IMG/VR virus record: IMGVR_UViG_3300037264_004923
Coordinates: 1 to 64,000 of that record
DNA: 64,000 nucleotides
Source of the DNA: a virus
Direction: 5' to 3' (one strand)
Notes under the pieces: model-generated
The model's input: only the letters and a program-made list of their open reading frames with translations
What the model was told of the DNA's origin: nothing
Databases searched by the model: none
Translations under genes and position numbers: made by a program
Shown: positions 6,626 through 14,061 of the stretch, in pieces
Layout of the letters: each line of letters starts with the position of its first letter
Numbering within the stretch: position 1 is the stretch's first letter

Positions 6626-7141
6626 ATGATTGAGATCGGAGCTCTAAAACTACAGGGAGGCAAGGGGACTATCCCACGCTCCCGTAAAGAAACCAAGACA
6701 GCCCTAAAGAAGTTGGCTGGCGTCTTGGGATTAGAGCTCTGCTTTGTCATTCGCAAAGAGAAAAGCGATTCCTACACGGAAATACCCAACGCAAAAGCGA
6801 TCATCTGCGAGGGAACCAAGAAGGAAGGACTCTTTCCTCGTTGGTTGTTGATCCATTGTGCTCTTCATGAAATGGTGCATTGGATTCAATACAACGAGGG
6901 GTTGTTCAAGGATTACTATCCTCGCCCCTATTACGGGAAGTGGCTCTGGCCATCTCCGCAAGACAGATTACGACTCGCGCTTCGAGCAGAGAGACACTGC
7001 GACTTCTGGGCCAGAAGAATGAGCGATGAGTTCTTTGGTAGCCACCTAAAAGTTGGTGGTACCATATATGACGATCCCATAAAGGGTGCAGCATTTCTCC
7101 GCAAGATGGCGAAGGAGTCCCCTGATCCTATCTTCTCCTAA
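6626..7141 (+). CDS. Putative zinc metallopeptidase (HEMVH)
   Basis: A 171-residue protein with a zincin helix HEMVHWIQ (HExxH at residues 81-85) and a downstream ERHCDFWA stretch near residue 127 that could give the third ligand. SprT-like and anti-restriction-type phage proteins share this layout, but the family is not certain. ACGAGGTATAG precedes the ATG. It is unrelated in sequence to the HEIAH protein at 789. Confidence 0.7.
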   Translation: MIEIGALKLQGGKGTIPRSRKETKTALKKLAGVLGLELCFVIRKEKSDSYTEIPNAKAIICEGTKKEGLFPRWLLIHCALHEMVHWIQYNEGLFKDYYPRPYYGKWLWPSPQDRLRLALRAERHCDFWARRMSDEFFGSHLKVGGTIYDDPIKGAAFLRKMAKESPDPIFS

Positions 7142-7147
7142 TCTTAT

Positions 7148-7224
7148 GCCCCGGTAGCTCAACGGTTAGAGCAGCGATCTTATTAATCGACGGTTGGTGG
7201 GTTCAAATCCTCCCCGGGGTACCA
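7148..7224 (+). tRNA. trnI: tRNA-Ile(UAU), tentative
   Basis: The acceptor GCCCCGG pairs with CCGGGGT, with A73 and encoded CCA. D stem GCTC/GAGC. The anticodon stem is CGAT/ATCG with loop CTTATTA, giving UAU. Base 37 is a U, where tRNAs nearly always have a purine, and the outer anticodon pair is missing. The variable region is one base long. It is a tRNA by overall fold; the isoacceptor is less sure. Confidence 0.72.
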
Positions 7225-7254
7225 GAGTCTCAGAAGTAGAGAGTATCTTTCTGA

Positions 7255-7315
7255 CGAGTCGTATAGATCTGAAATCTATACGCACTCACGGTTCAGCAAT
7301 TACGCTGAAACGACG
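7255..7315 (+). promoter_or_regulatory. Structured leader RNA motif upstream of nadM-Nudix
   Basis: The leader has CGAGT (7255-7259), a 9-bp hairpin CGTATAGAT/ATCTATACG, then ACTCACG (7284-7290) pairing back to CGAGT. A TTCAGC/GCTGAA hairpin follows, then CGACG (7311-7315), 20 bases before the start codon. The same ordered blocks occur before the NAMPT gene at 8240. The shared form suggests a common cis-regulatory RNA for NAD genes, possibly a riboswitch. It cannot be assigned to a known class by eye. Confidence 0.6.
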
Positions 7316-7335
7316 TCGAAAAAGGACGGTGAACT

Positions 7336-8235
7336 ATGCGAACGATAGAGCAAGCAAAGACAGATGTCGCCGCTATCATAGGACGATGGCAAGTAGACGA
7401 TCTGCATGAGGGACATAGGACCCTCATCAACGAGGTCAAAGCTCAGCATCGAAAGGTGTTGATCTTCGTGGGTGTTCCGGATGTTCTTGGCTGTGTCGAG
7501 AATCCTCTGGACTACCCCACTCGGGCTGCGATGATTCTGCAGCATTACCCAGACGCTGTGGTTCTTCCTCTCCGTGATCAACACTCGGATGAGGACTGGA
7601 GCCGCCTCCTGGATTCTCTGATCCGAACCGCCGCTCCTATCGGAGAGGTAACCCTGTACGGTGGGCGAGATTCTTTCATTCGCCACTACACAGGAAAATT
7701 CAAGACGATCGAACTGGACGCCCTGCGCCACCCAAATGGTACCGAAATCCGAGAGGAGGTCGGTCGGGAGGTGCGGGCGTCTTCTGATTTTAGGGCAGGT
7801 GTAATCTACTCCTCCTTCAATCAGTACAAGCGCGTCCACATGGTCGTAGACATCGCGATCCTCCGTGGGGATAAAGTTCTGCTCATCCAGAAGCCTGGAG
7901 AGAGTACCGTGGGCTTCTGCGGTGGCTTCGTGGATGGTACCGACACCTGCTTGGAGTCTGCAGCTCGAAGGGAAGCCAAGGAAGAGACTGGTATCTTTCC
8001 GGAGACGGTCGAGTATCAAGGAACATTCATCATTCCGGATCGTCGAATGGGAAAGAACGATGTTATGATGTCTGCCTTCTTCATCGGAAAGACCATGACC
8101 AACACGATGATAAAGGTGTGTAAGGAGGAGCTTGCTGGGGCGGAGTGGTATCCGATCGCGGATCTACGCAAGCTCTCCTGGTTTCGAAATCACGTCCCAA
8201 TGTTCGAGGCCCTGTGCAAGAAGCTCGGGGTCTGA
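7336..8235 (+). CDS. nadM: NMN adenylyltransferase-Nudix hydrolase fusion (NadM-Nudix)
   Basis: A 299-residue bifunctional enzyme. The N-terminal nucleotidyltransferase domain has GRWQVDDLHEGH (HxGH at residues 24-27), which binds ATP and transfers AMP to NMN to make NAD+. The C-terminal Nudix domain (residues about 165-299) carries the box GGFVDG...REAKEETGI at 196-220; in this fusion family it usually cleans up ADP-ribose. The first acidic residue of the box is Asp where Glu is usual. It precedes nicotinamide phosphoribosyltransferase, so together they turn nicotinamide into NAD+ in two steps. Confidence 0.93.
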   Translation: MRTIEQAKTDVAAIIGRWQVDDLHEGHRTLINEVKAQHRKVLIFVGVPDVLGCVENPLDYPTRAAMILQHYPDAVVLPLRDQHSDEDWSRLLDSLIRTAAPIGEVTLYGGRDSFIRHYTGKFKTIELDALRHPNGTEIREEVGREVRASSDFRAGVIYSSFNQYKRVHMVVDIAILRGDKVLLIQKPGESTVGFCGGFVDGTDTCLESAARREAKEETGIFPETVEYQGTFIIPDRRMGKNDVMMSAFFIGKTMTNTMIKVCKEELAGAEWYPIADLRKLSWFRNHVPMFEALCKKLGV

Positions 8236-8239
8236 GAAA

Positions 8240-8294
8240 CGAGTGGTGATCCTACTCACGTCTGTCTTCGAACAGACGACGCACCTACGGGTGC
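8240..8294 (+). promoter_or_regulatory. Structured leader RNA motif upstream of NAMPT
   Basis: The leader has CGAGT (8240-8244), a 9-base loop, then ACTCACG (8254-8260). A TCTGT/ACAGA hairpin follows, then CGACG (8277-8281) and a GCACC-TACG-GGTGC hairpin (8281-8294) just before the ribosome site GAAAGGA. Order and sequence of the blocks match the leader at 7255, and CGGTGAA follows both. It lies between the two NAD genes, so it can regulate the second independently. Confidence 0.6.
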
Positions 8295-8310
8295 GGTGAA
8301 AGGAAATGCA

Positions 8311-9684
8311 ATGAACAAGCTACTTCTCACGGATTCGTACAAGCTCACACACTGGAAGCAGTACCCCCCAGGAACGGAAAAGGTTTACTCCTACTTCGAA
8401 TCACGGGGCGGACTCTTCGAAGAGACCGTGTTCTTCGGTCTCCAGTATTATCTCCAGAAGTACCTGGCAGGCAGCTTCGTCAGTCTGGATGACGTGTACT
8501 CCGCCGAGTACTTCTGCGAGCAGCACTTCGGACGTCCAGGCCTGTTCAATCGAGAGGGTTGGAACTATATCGCCTGGGAGCATGGCGGAAAACTTCCAGT
8601 TAGCATCAAGGCGGTTCCGGAAGGGACGGCGGTACCCACAGGCAATGTTCTGATGACCATCGAGAACACGGATCCCAAGGTTCCGTGGTTGACCAACTTT
8701 CTCGAGACCATGCTGGTTCAGGTATGGTATCCAATGACGGTTGCCACTTTGTCCCGCGAAATGAAAAAGCTCATTCGTGCCCATCTGGCGAAGAGCGGAG
8801 ATCCGTCTACAATCGACTTCAAGCTCCATGATTTCGGCTTTCGAGGAGTGTCCAGTGTGGAATCCGCCGGGCTTGGTGGGGCAGCGCACCTTGTAAATTT
8901 TCAGGGGACTGACACCCTAGCCGGGATCGTGCTTGCACAGGAGCACTATGGTCTGGGTTTGAAGATGGCAGGGTTCTCTATCCCGGCTTCGGAACACTCT
9001 ACGATTACTTCGTGGGGCAGAGAGCACGAGGCCGATGCATACGAGAATATGCTCACCCAGTTCCCGGATGGTTTGGTTGCCTGTGTCTCAGACTCCTACA
9101 ACATCTTCGACGCATGCTCCTCTCTCTGGGGAGATAAACTCAAAGAGAAGGTACTGGGTAGGAACGGTACCCTCGTGGTACGCCCCGACTCAGGCGATCC
9201 TCCAACAGTGGTGGGTCAGGTTTTGGATGCGCTCGGTGAAAAGTTTGGCTACACCACCAACGCCAAGGGGTTCAAGGTTCTTCCTCCCCAGGTTCGCGTG
9301 ATTCAAGGAGACGGGATCGACTATACGATGACCCGTCAGATTCTGGAAGTCATGAGCCTGAAGGGTTGGGGTGCCGACAACATCGCCTTCGGAATGGGCG
9401 GGGCCCTGCTGCAGAAGCTCGATCGCGACACTCAAAAGTGCGCCTTCAAGTGTGCAGAAGTGGTCGTAAATGGAGAGTCTCGCAAGGTCTCCAAGGACCC
9501 GGTAACCGACCCCGGCAAGCGTTCCAAAGCGGGACGCATGAAGCTGGTGAAAACCGAAAGAGGAGGCTTCACTACAGTAGATGCCGACCTTCAGGTTGAA
9601 GATCAGTTGGTTGAGGTTTTCCGCAACGGAGAAGTCCTGAAGACATATACCTTCGATGAAGTACGGGCACGCGCTGCCCTGTAG
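8311..9684 (+). CDS. nadV: Nicotinamide phosphoribosyltransferase
   Basis: A 457-residue NAMPT that makes NMN from nicotinamide and PRPP. Key regions are preserved: HDFGFRGVSSVESAG, IPASEHSTITSWG (catalytic His), VSDSYNIFDAC, VVRPDSGDP (Arg and Asp of the active site), VIQGDGID and AFGMGGALLQ. ATG 8311 is chosen because GAAAGGAAATGCA precedes it; the in-frame ATG at 8296 lies inside the leader hairpin. With the upstream NMNAT it forms the two-step nicotinamide salvage route, which phages are known to use to rebuild NAD+ after host defences destroy it. Confidence 0.97.
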   Translation: MNKLLLTDSYKLTHWKQYPPGTEKVYSYFESRGGLFEETVFFGLQYYLQKYLAGSFVSLDDVYSAEYFCEQHFGRPGLFNREGWNYIAWEHGGKLPVSIKAVPEGTAVPTGNVLMTIENTDPKVPWLTNFLETMLVQVWYPMTVATLSREMKKLIRAHLAKSGDPSTIDFKLHDFGFRGVSSVESAGLGGAAHLVNFQGTDTLAGIVLAQEHYGLGLKMAGFSIPASEHSTITSWGREHEADAYENMLTQFPDGLVACVSDSYNIFDACSSLWGDKLKEKVLGRNGTLVVRPDSGDPPTVVGQVLDALGEKFGYTTNAKGFKVLPPQVRVIQGDGIDYTMTRQILEVMSLKGWGADNIAFGMGGALLQKLDRDTQKCAFKCAEVVVNGESRKVSKDPVTDPGKRSKAGRMKLVKTERGGFTTVDADLQVEDQLVEVFRNGEVLKTYTFDEVRARAAL

Positions 9685-9693
9685 GAACAGACG

Positions 9694-10809
9694 ATGAGCG
9701 ATTGGAAGATCGCCCTCCTTCACACCCGCCCGAACACTCTCTTGAAGAGGGTGTTCGAGGCGGCTTTTCCGGGCAGAGTCCGATCGATTCATGCCCCCGC
9801 TCTTCGTAGGGACACCACCTACGAGTATGACGTCTCTCATGGAGAACTACTGGATTACTTCCGCAGGTATGTTCATGACCCTGGTTTCTGGGATGGGCGA
9901 GTACTAACCGTCTACGGAGACGGAGAGTTCCACCACTACACGTATGCACTCACGAAATTGGCGGCGGAACGAAGAGGCTTGGACGGGCCGGAAAGGAACT
10001 GGACTTACTTCCACATTGACAATCATCGAGACGATTGGGGGCGAAGAGCCCCGAACGGCACAACCCAGACCGTAGACTGCGCGAGCTTCGTAGATTCCAT
10101 TGCCTACCATCACGGGGCCGTTCCTTTCTTCGTAGGGCCCGACGCCTATCCTTACAAGGATGCGGTAGGCTATCGAATCCGCGCCGAGGAAATTCCCATC
10201 TACTCCAACTACTTCACGAAGCGCCTGCAAAGAAGCAGGAACTGGGCAGGCATCAAACTCCTCCCGATCACCAGCGGCAACAAGTGGGAGGATGATGCAG
10301 AAGGAAAGGCTGTCGAGTTCACTGGAGGTGAGCTCCCTGCAATCCCCGATCTTCGTGAGACCCCAGCCGAAGCCTATCTCTCCTTCGATCTGGACTATCT
10401 TTCTCCCACGGACATCGTGACGAATTTCCCACAGAATGAACACATCACTACACGGCGTGTGTGTAAGATTCTGGATCGAATCCGCCCCTTCAAGCGTGTA
10501 TTCTCGGCAGACATGCTGGGCTTCCCGGATAGTTGCCGACATCCTCTGTCGGCTCTGACGATGGTGATCTTGGCTAGGAAGGTCATGGGGCTGGGAGTGG
10601 AGAAGCTTCTGCAGTACCAAGACTACGCCAAGCGTCGCCAAGCCCTCTGGATTGGAAACACACACAAGAAGACATTCCAATATACCGGAGCAAACGGAAA
10701 GTTGTGGGCGTCAAAATTCACTGATGACTCGTATCCAGACTTCTACCTCTCAGAACGAGAGAGGAAGTCTCCCATTGAAGAGGGTGAACTCCTGGAAGTT
10801 CTCCGGTAG
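9694..10809 (+). CDS. Arginase/deacetylase-fold metal hydrolase-like protein
   Basis: A 371-residue protein with the metal-binding signatures of the ureohydrolase fold: D109-N-H-R-D113 in FHIDNHRDDW and SFDLDYLSPTD with D232 and D234. An upstream GDGEFHHYTY may give another ligand. The family resembles UPF0489-type arginase-fold proteins; the substrate is unknown. It begins 9 bases after NAMPT in the same operon, so a role in NAD-linked metabolism or removal of an acyl or guanidino group is possible, but this is inference. Confidence 0.7.
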   Translation: MSDWKIALLHTRPNTLLKRVFEAAFPGRVRSIHAPALRRDTTYEYDVSHGELLDYFRRYVHDPGFWDGRVLTVYGDGEFHHYTYALTKLAAERRGLDGPERNWTYFHIDNHRDDWGRRAPNGTTQTVDCASFVDSIAYHHGAVPFFVGPDAYPYKDAVGYRIRAEEIPIYSNYFTKRLQRSRNWAGIKLLPITSGNKWEDDAEGKAVEFTGGELPAIPDLRETPAEAYLSFDLDYLSPTDIVTNFPQNEHITTRRVCKILDRIRPFKRVFSADMLGFPDSCRHPLSALTMVILARKVMGLGVEKLLQYQDYAKRRQALWIGNTHKKTFQYTGANGKLWASKFTDDSYPDFYLSERERKSPIEEGELLEVLR

Positions 10810-10827
10810 AGAAGTATCAAAACTTTC

Positions 10828-10849
10828 GGCGGGAAAATAGATTCCCGTC
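10828..10849 (+). other. Intergenic hairpin upstream of 10874
   Basis: Stem GGCGGGAA/TTCCCGTC (8 bp with one G-U) around AATAGA, in the 64-base gap after the arginase-fold gene. It is not followed by a U-run. It may mark a 3' end or processing point. A similar GGCGGG hairpin follows the gene at the right edge (63439). Confidence 0.4.
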
Positions 10850-10873
10850 TATCAATGAAAGAGGAAATAGATA

Positions 10874-11827
10874 ATGTCTTCTGGACCGCGTTGGAATGAT
10901 CTCTACACCGATCAACCCACACTGGAATTCGAAGCGAGCGTTCGGTATCGGGGACAGAACAGTCGAGTAGACTCCGAGGGTAGGGATTGCCGTGAAGCTC
11001 TGATCTACGACATCGGAGACTGGATGGGACAGCTCACAGTCGCCGACGTGAACGAAGAAGACGAGTACGATCCTACGCCTTGGAAGAAAAAGAAAGCAGA
11101 TCTCAAGCCGTCCCCTCCGTCCAAGCACAAGATTGAGCTGAACGTGGAATCTCTCCGGCAAGCCGGGAGTACGAAGCTCACCCTCTATGTCGATGAAGAC
11201 AACATGTGCATGCGAGAATGCTGCCGAGGAAATTTGGTACATACACTCAATTCCCTAGTGTCTCTTCCCGGCCTGCTTCTCAATCCGGATAGATACACAG
11301 GGGATTGGTGGGAGCAGACCGAAGAGCAGATATTTCAGAGGATGAGCAAGCATAAACTTGGGTATTACGGAAACCCTGTTTTCGAGTACTGGGGTGCCGA
11401 CAACTCCATCCTTCAACATCCGGCCCTTGTCTCCATTACGTTCGGCTTATTCCGCCAAGCAGTAGATCTACACACACATGGAATGGCTGACGAACTTACA
11501 AAAGTGGTTTCTCCAAGAGAAGTTCGTACCGCCCTGTTCAACTCTAACGAGAAGGCAGCGCTGAAACTCGTACAGAAAATCAAGCCCTGGCTGTACCGTC
11601 CAACAACGAACACATACTTTCCTCTCAGCGGGCCGGGAAAGTGGGAGCTTTTCCTGAATCTTCACAAGGCTCTCTACAAGCACGGGTTCAAGGCCGTGTT
11701 CGGTGAGGTTGAGGATGCTTGGCAACTTGCATCCCGAGGAATCAAGAACCTCAACGGCTCACATACCTACTTTCAGAACAGAACGAAGGTAGAGAACGTG
11801 AATAGGTTGGCCGCAAAAGCAGCCTGA
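10874..11827 (+). CDS. Phage protein of a two-copy family, 317 aa
   Basis: No known family recognised. Its C-terminal half is paralogous to the protein at 11943. Shared blocks are LPGLLLNPDR / IPALLLNPNR, GADNSILQHPAL / GADNSLLRHPAL, the GLFRQA motif and a C-terminal GSHTYF / GAFTYW stretch. Soluble, no signal peptide. AAGAGGAAATAG precedes the ATG. The paralogue follows after tRNA-Leu, suggesting a local duplication. Confidence 0.7.
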   Translation: MSSGPRWNDLYTDQPTLEFEASVRYRGQNSRVDSEGRDCREALIYDIGDWMGQLTVADVNEEDEYDPTPWKKKKADLKPSPPSKHKIELNVESLRQAGSTKLTLYVDEDNMCMRECCRGNLVHTLNSLVSLPGLLLNPDRYTGDWWEQTEEQIFQRMSKHKLGYYGNPVFEYWGADNSILQHPALVSITFGLFRQAVDLHTHGMADELTKVVSPREVRTALFNSNEKAALKLVQKIKPWLYRPTTNTYFPLSGPGKWELFLNLHKALYKHGFKAVFGEVEDAWQLASRGIKNLNGSHTYFQNRTKVENVNRLAAKAA

Positions 11828-11834
11828 ACTACTT

Positions 11835-11917
11835 GGGCGGGTGGTGTAATGGCAGCCACGAGGGACTTAAAATCCCTTGCTCGTAAGAGCGTACGGGTTC
11901 GAGTCCCGTCCCGCCTA
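11835..11917 (+). tRNA. trnL: tRNA-Leu(UAA)
   Basis: The acceptor GGGCGGG pairs with CCCGCCT (G1-U72), then A73; CTA follows, so no CCA is encoded. The anticodon arm AGGGA-CTTAAAA-TCCCT gives UAA. Class II variable arm GCTCGTAAGAGCG. T arm ACGGG-TTCGAGT-CCCGT. It is not interrupted, although this tRNA is the classic host of group I introns elsewhere. Confidence 0.93.
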
Positions 11918-11942
11918 CTACTCTTGAGTTAGGAGTTAGATT

Positions 11943-12950
11943 TTGAGCGATACAGATAAGCATCCTTTGACGGATGCTCCAGGTTGGGTCTTTACGCAAC
12001 CGTACATGGATGTACATTCCTCAGTTATGATCAAGGATCTGAAGACCGAAGAGGAATCCAAGATCAACATCCACTCCTACGCCTATTGTCGCGAGGGTTC
12101 GATATCCGAGATCCGAACTGCCCTGCAAAGAAAATGTACAAATCAGGTCAAGAAAGGCGACAAGGCTTGGGAGGTTGCCCTAAAACCAACCCACGACATA
12201 ATCCTGAACGACCCGCGTTGCCTTGGTGCTGGGGATACGGTTCTGTCTATACACGACACTTTCGACTATAAGACCAAGCAATATGGCCTCAAGGATGAGG
12301 AGGTCGAGGGGTTCCTTCAAGTATGCGATGCCATTGTAGGCATTCCAGCCCTCCTGTTGAACCCAAACAGAAAGCCGGGATACTGCTGGAGAGCTGACCT
12401 TGGTGAGGCTATCAAGCCACAGCTTGGTAACAGTAGGTACATCGGCTGGAATGGCGCCGATAACAGTCTCCTTCGACACCCTGCACTTTTCACCAGCATA
12501 ACTGGTCTGTTTCGCCAAGCCTTCTGGTTGTGCAAGGCAGGATACGGAGACCGGATACTCAAGGATCTGGATTACAGACGCGTGGAAAAAGTACTTACTG
12601 ATCCAAGTTGGAAGGAAGCACTGGAACTGGCCGAGTCTCTGAAGACTTGGATCTCCGTACCTACTCCAGCGGGTGGATCTTTCCACAACGTGTCCTTTCC
12701 CTGGTACCCAAGGACGTCAAAACAGGTTAGCTACTGGCAGCGTTTCATCAGGCTTCAACGTGCTCTTCATCATCACTCAACCGATGAGGTTTTTGGTGGG
12801 GACATTTTCGAAGGCTGGACACTCTTGAACAAGGGAACTCAGTTTAGTGGGGCCTTTACTTACTGGGGAGAGGCAGGAAAACTTACTCCCGCACATAAGC
12901 ACTTGATGGGGTTGGGTAAGCCCAAGGAGAAGAAGAATGAAGCGGAATAA
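11943..12950 (+). CDS. Phage protein of a two-copy family, 335 aa (TTG start)
   Basis: Paralogue of the 10874 product (shared LLLNPNR, GADNSLLRHPAL, GLFRQA blocks in the same order). No known domain recognised. The start is TTG 11943, supported by GAGTTAGGAGTTAG upstream; no ATG lies in a better position. Its final 14 bases overlap the next gene, so the two are translationally coupled. Confidence 0.7.
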   Translation: MSDTDKHPLTDAPGWVFTQPYMDVHSSVMIKDLKTEEESKINIHSYAYCREGSISEIRTALQRKCTNQVKKGDKAWEVALKPTHDIILNDPRCLGAGDTVLSIHDTFDYKTKQYGLKDEEVEGFLQVCDAIVGIPALLLNPNRKPGYCWRADLGEAIKPQLGNSRYIGWNGADNSLLRHPALFTSITGLFRQAFWLCKAGYGDRILKDLDYRRVEKVLTDPSWKEALELAESLKTWISVPTPAGGSFHNVSFPWYPRTSKQVSYWQRFIRLQRALHHHSTDEVFGGDIFEGWTLLNKGTQFSGAFTYWGEAGKLTPAHKHLMGLGKPKEKKNEAE

Positions 12951-13392
12951 GCTTCTGGATCTCCTCGTGGAGAAAATGGGACAAGAAGAAGTAGAGTTCG
13001 TCATTCCGCACCCGCTCCTGCCCCCTCGCTATCGCAAATTCTGTGAGAACCAAAACATGATCGTCACCCTGGACATCGAGAATACGATCCAACTTCGATG
13101 GGAGAACGCTCGGCTGTCCACGTGGATGTCTCCTACACCAGGGGAGTTTCGCACGATCATAAGCTACGCCCTGAAGAAGCTCCAGAAGTATCGCAGAGAT
13201 TTGCAGACCTTCGGGAACTTCGTAGATCACGTGGCGGAAGCTCCCTTTCAGGATCCCATCTTCGACGATGGCGAGATCGCAAAGGCAAAGGTCGCAGAGA
13301 AGAAGGGAGTTGCACCCAGTGGGTCTGTTCCTACGATTAGATTTCCTTTCATGGGGGGAGGAGAGTCTCCCCTCCCAACCTGGGGCTTCTAA
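12937..13392 (+). CDS. Hypothetical protein, 151 aa
   Basis: No family recognised. Basic N-terminal half, central helical KKLQKYRRDLQTF stretch, glycine/proline-rich C-terminus. AAGGAGAAGAAG upstream, inside the preceding gene, is a good ribosome site for ATG 12937. Ends directly at the next start. Confidence 0.65.
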   Translation: MKRNKLLDLLVEKMGQEEVEFVIPHPLLPPRYRKFCENQNMIVTLDIENTIQLRWENARLSTWMSPTPGEFRTIISYALKKLQKYRRDLQTFGNFVDHVAEAPFQDPIFDDGEIAKAKVAEKKGVAPSGSVPTIRFPFMGGGESPLPTWGF

Positions 13393-14049
13393 ATGAAGAA
13401 GAAGATCATCTACATTATGGACATGGAGTCTTCCCTGTCTGATGCGCTTGTAAGGCGAGTGATCGACATGGGACAGTACATTCATTTCCGTAAGTGGGAT
13501 ATGAAGGTGGATGCTGCCGCCGAGGTCGCAGCCTACAAAGACGAAATCGGTGGACTGATCATCTCTGGTAGTGCCAAGAACATCAACAGCCAGAAGCACG
13601 CACCTCCCATGATCCCACCTGAACTATTCCAAGTACAGGTTCCGATCTTGGCGATCTGCTATGGTATGCAATACCTTGCCCACATTCAAGGGGTTCCTAT
13701 CGTTCGCTGCTGGGACGAACAAGATCCGGCAAAAAGAACAGGCAAGTCTGCCAAGAAGGATGAGGGAGAACAGGGTGTTGCCCTCTTCCGTCAGTACGAG
13801 AGATCGAAGCTGTTCCTAGGACTGGGAGAAAAGTTCCCAGTCTGGATGAAGCACAACTGGATGCTACAAGAAGTCCCCCCAGGCTGGAAGCACACAGGAG
13901 GAACTGACCGATGCCCCGTGGCCGCCATGGAATTCGGAAATACCTACGCGGTCCAGTTCCATCCGGAGCCCTCGAACTCACTCTTCGGGCGCGCCATCCT
14001 TCACAACTTTTTCACCCACATCTGTGGACTCGACACCCCTTACTTCTAA
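13393..14049 (+). CDS. Class I glutamine amidotransferase-like protein
   Basis: A 218-residue GATase-1 domain like the glutaminase part of GMP synthase. It has the oxyanion-side GLIISGSAKN, the nucleophile Cys89 in ILAICYGMQ, and His190/Glu192 in AVQFHPE, so the catalytic triad is complete. Such domains release ammonia from glutamine for a partner synthetase. No synthetase is fused, and the nearest amide-forming enzymes are about 9 kb downstream. It may act alone as a gamma-glutamyl hydrolase or feed one of those enzymes. Confidence 0.88.
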   Translation: MKKKIIYIMDMESSLSDALVRRVIDMGQYIHFRKWDMKVDAAAEVAAYKDEIGGLIISGSAKNINSQKHAPPMIPPELFQVQVPILAICYGMQYLAHIQGVPIVRCWDEQDPAKRTGKSAKKDEGEQGVALFRQYERSKLFLGLGEKFPVWMKHNWMLQEVPPGWKHTGGTDRCPVAAMEFGNTYAVQFHPEPSNSLFGRAILHNFFTHICGLDTPYF

Positions 14050-14061
14050 GGAATACGGAGC

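Noticed and set aside
7251-7315. Hammerhead ribozyme (CTGACGA ... GAAAC)
   Set aside because: The core pieces occur but the stem II pairing between them is missing, and the NAMPT leader with the same blocks lacks the CTGANGA core.
9904-10680. 258-codon - strand ORF opposite the arginase-fold gene
   Set aside because: Antisense shadow; the + strand protein has metal-binding motifs and fits the operon.
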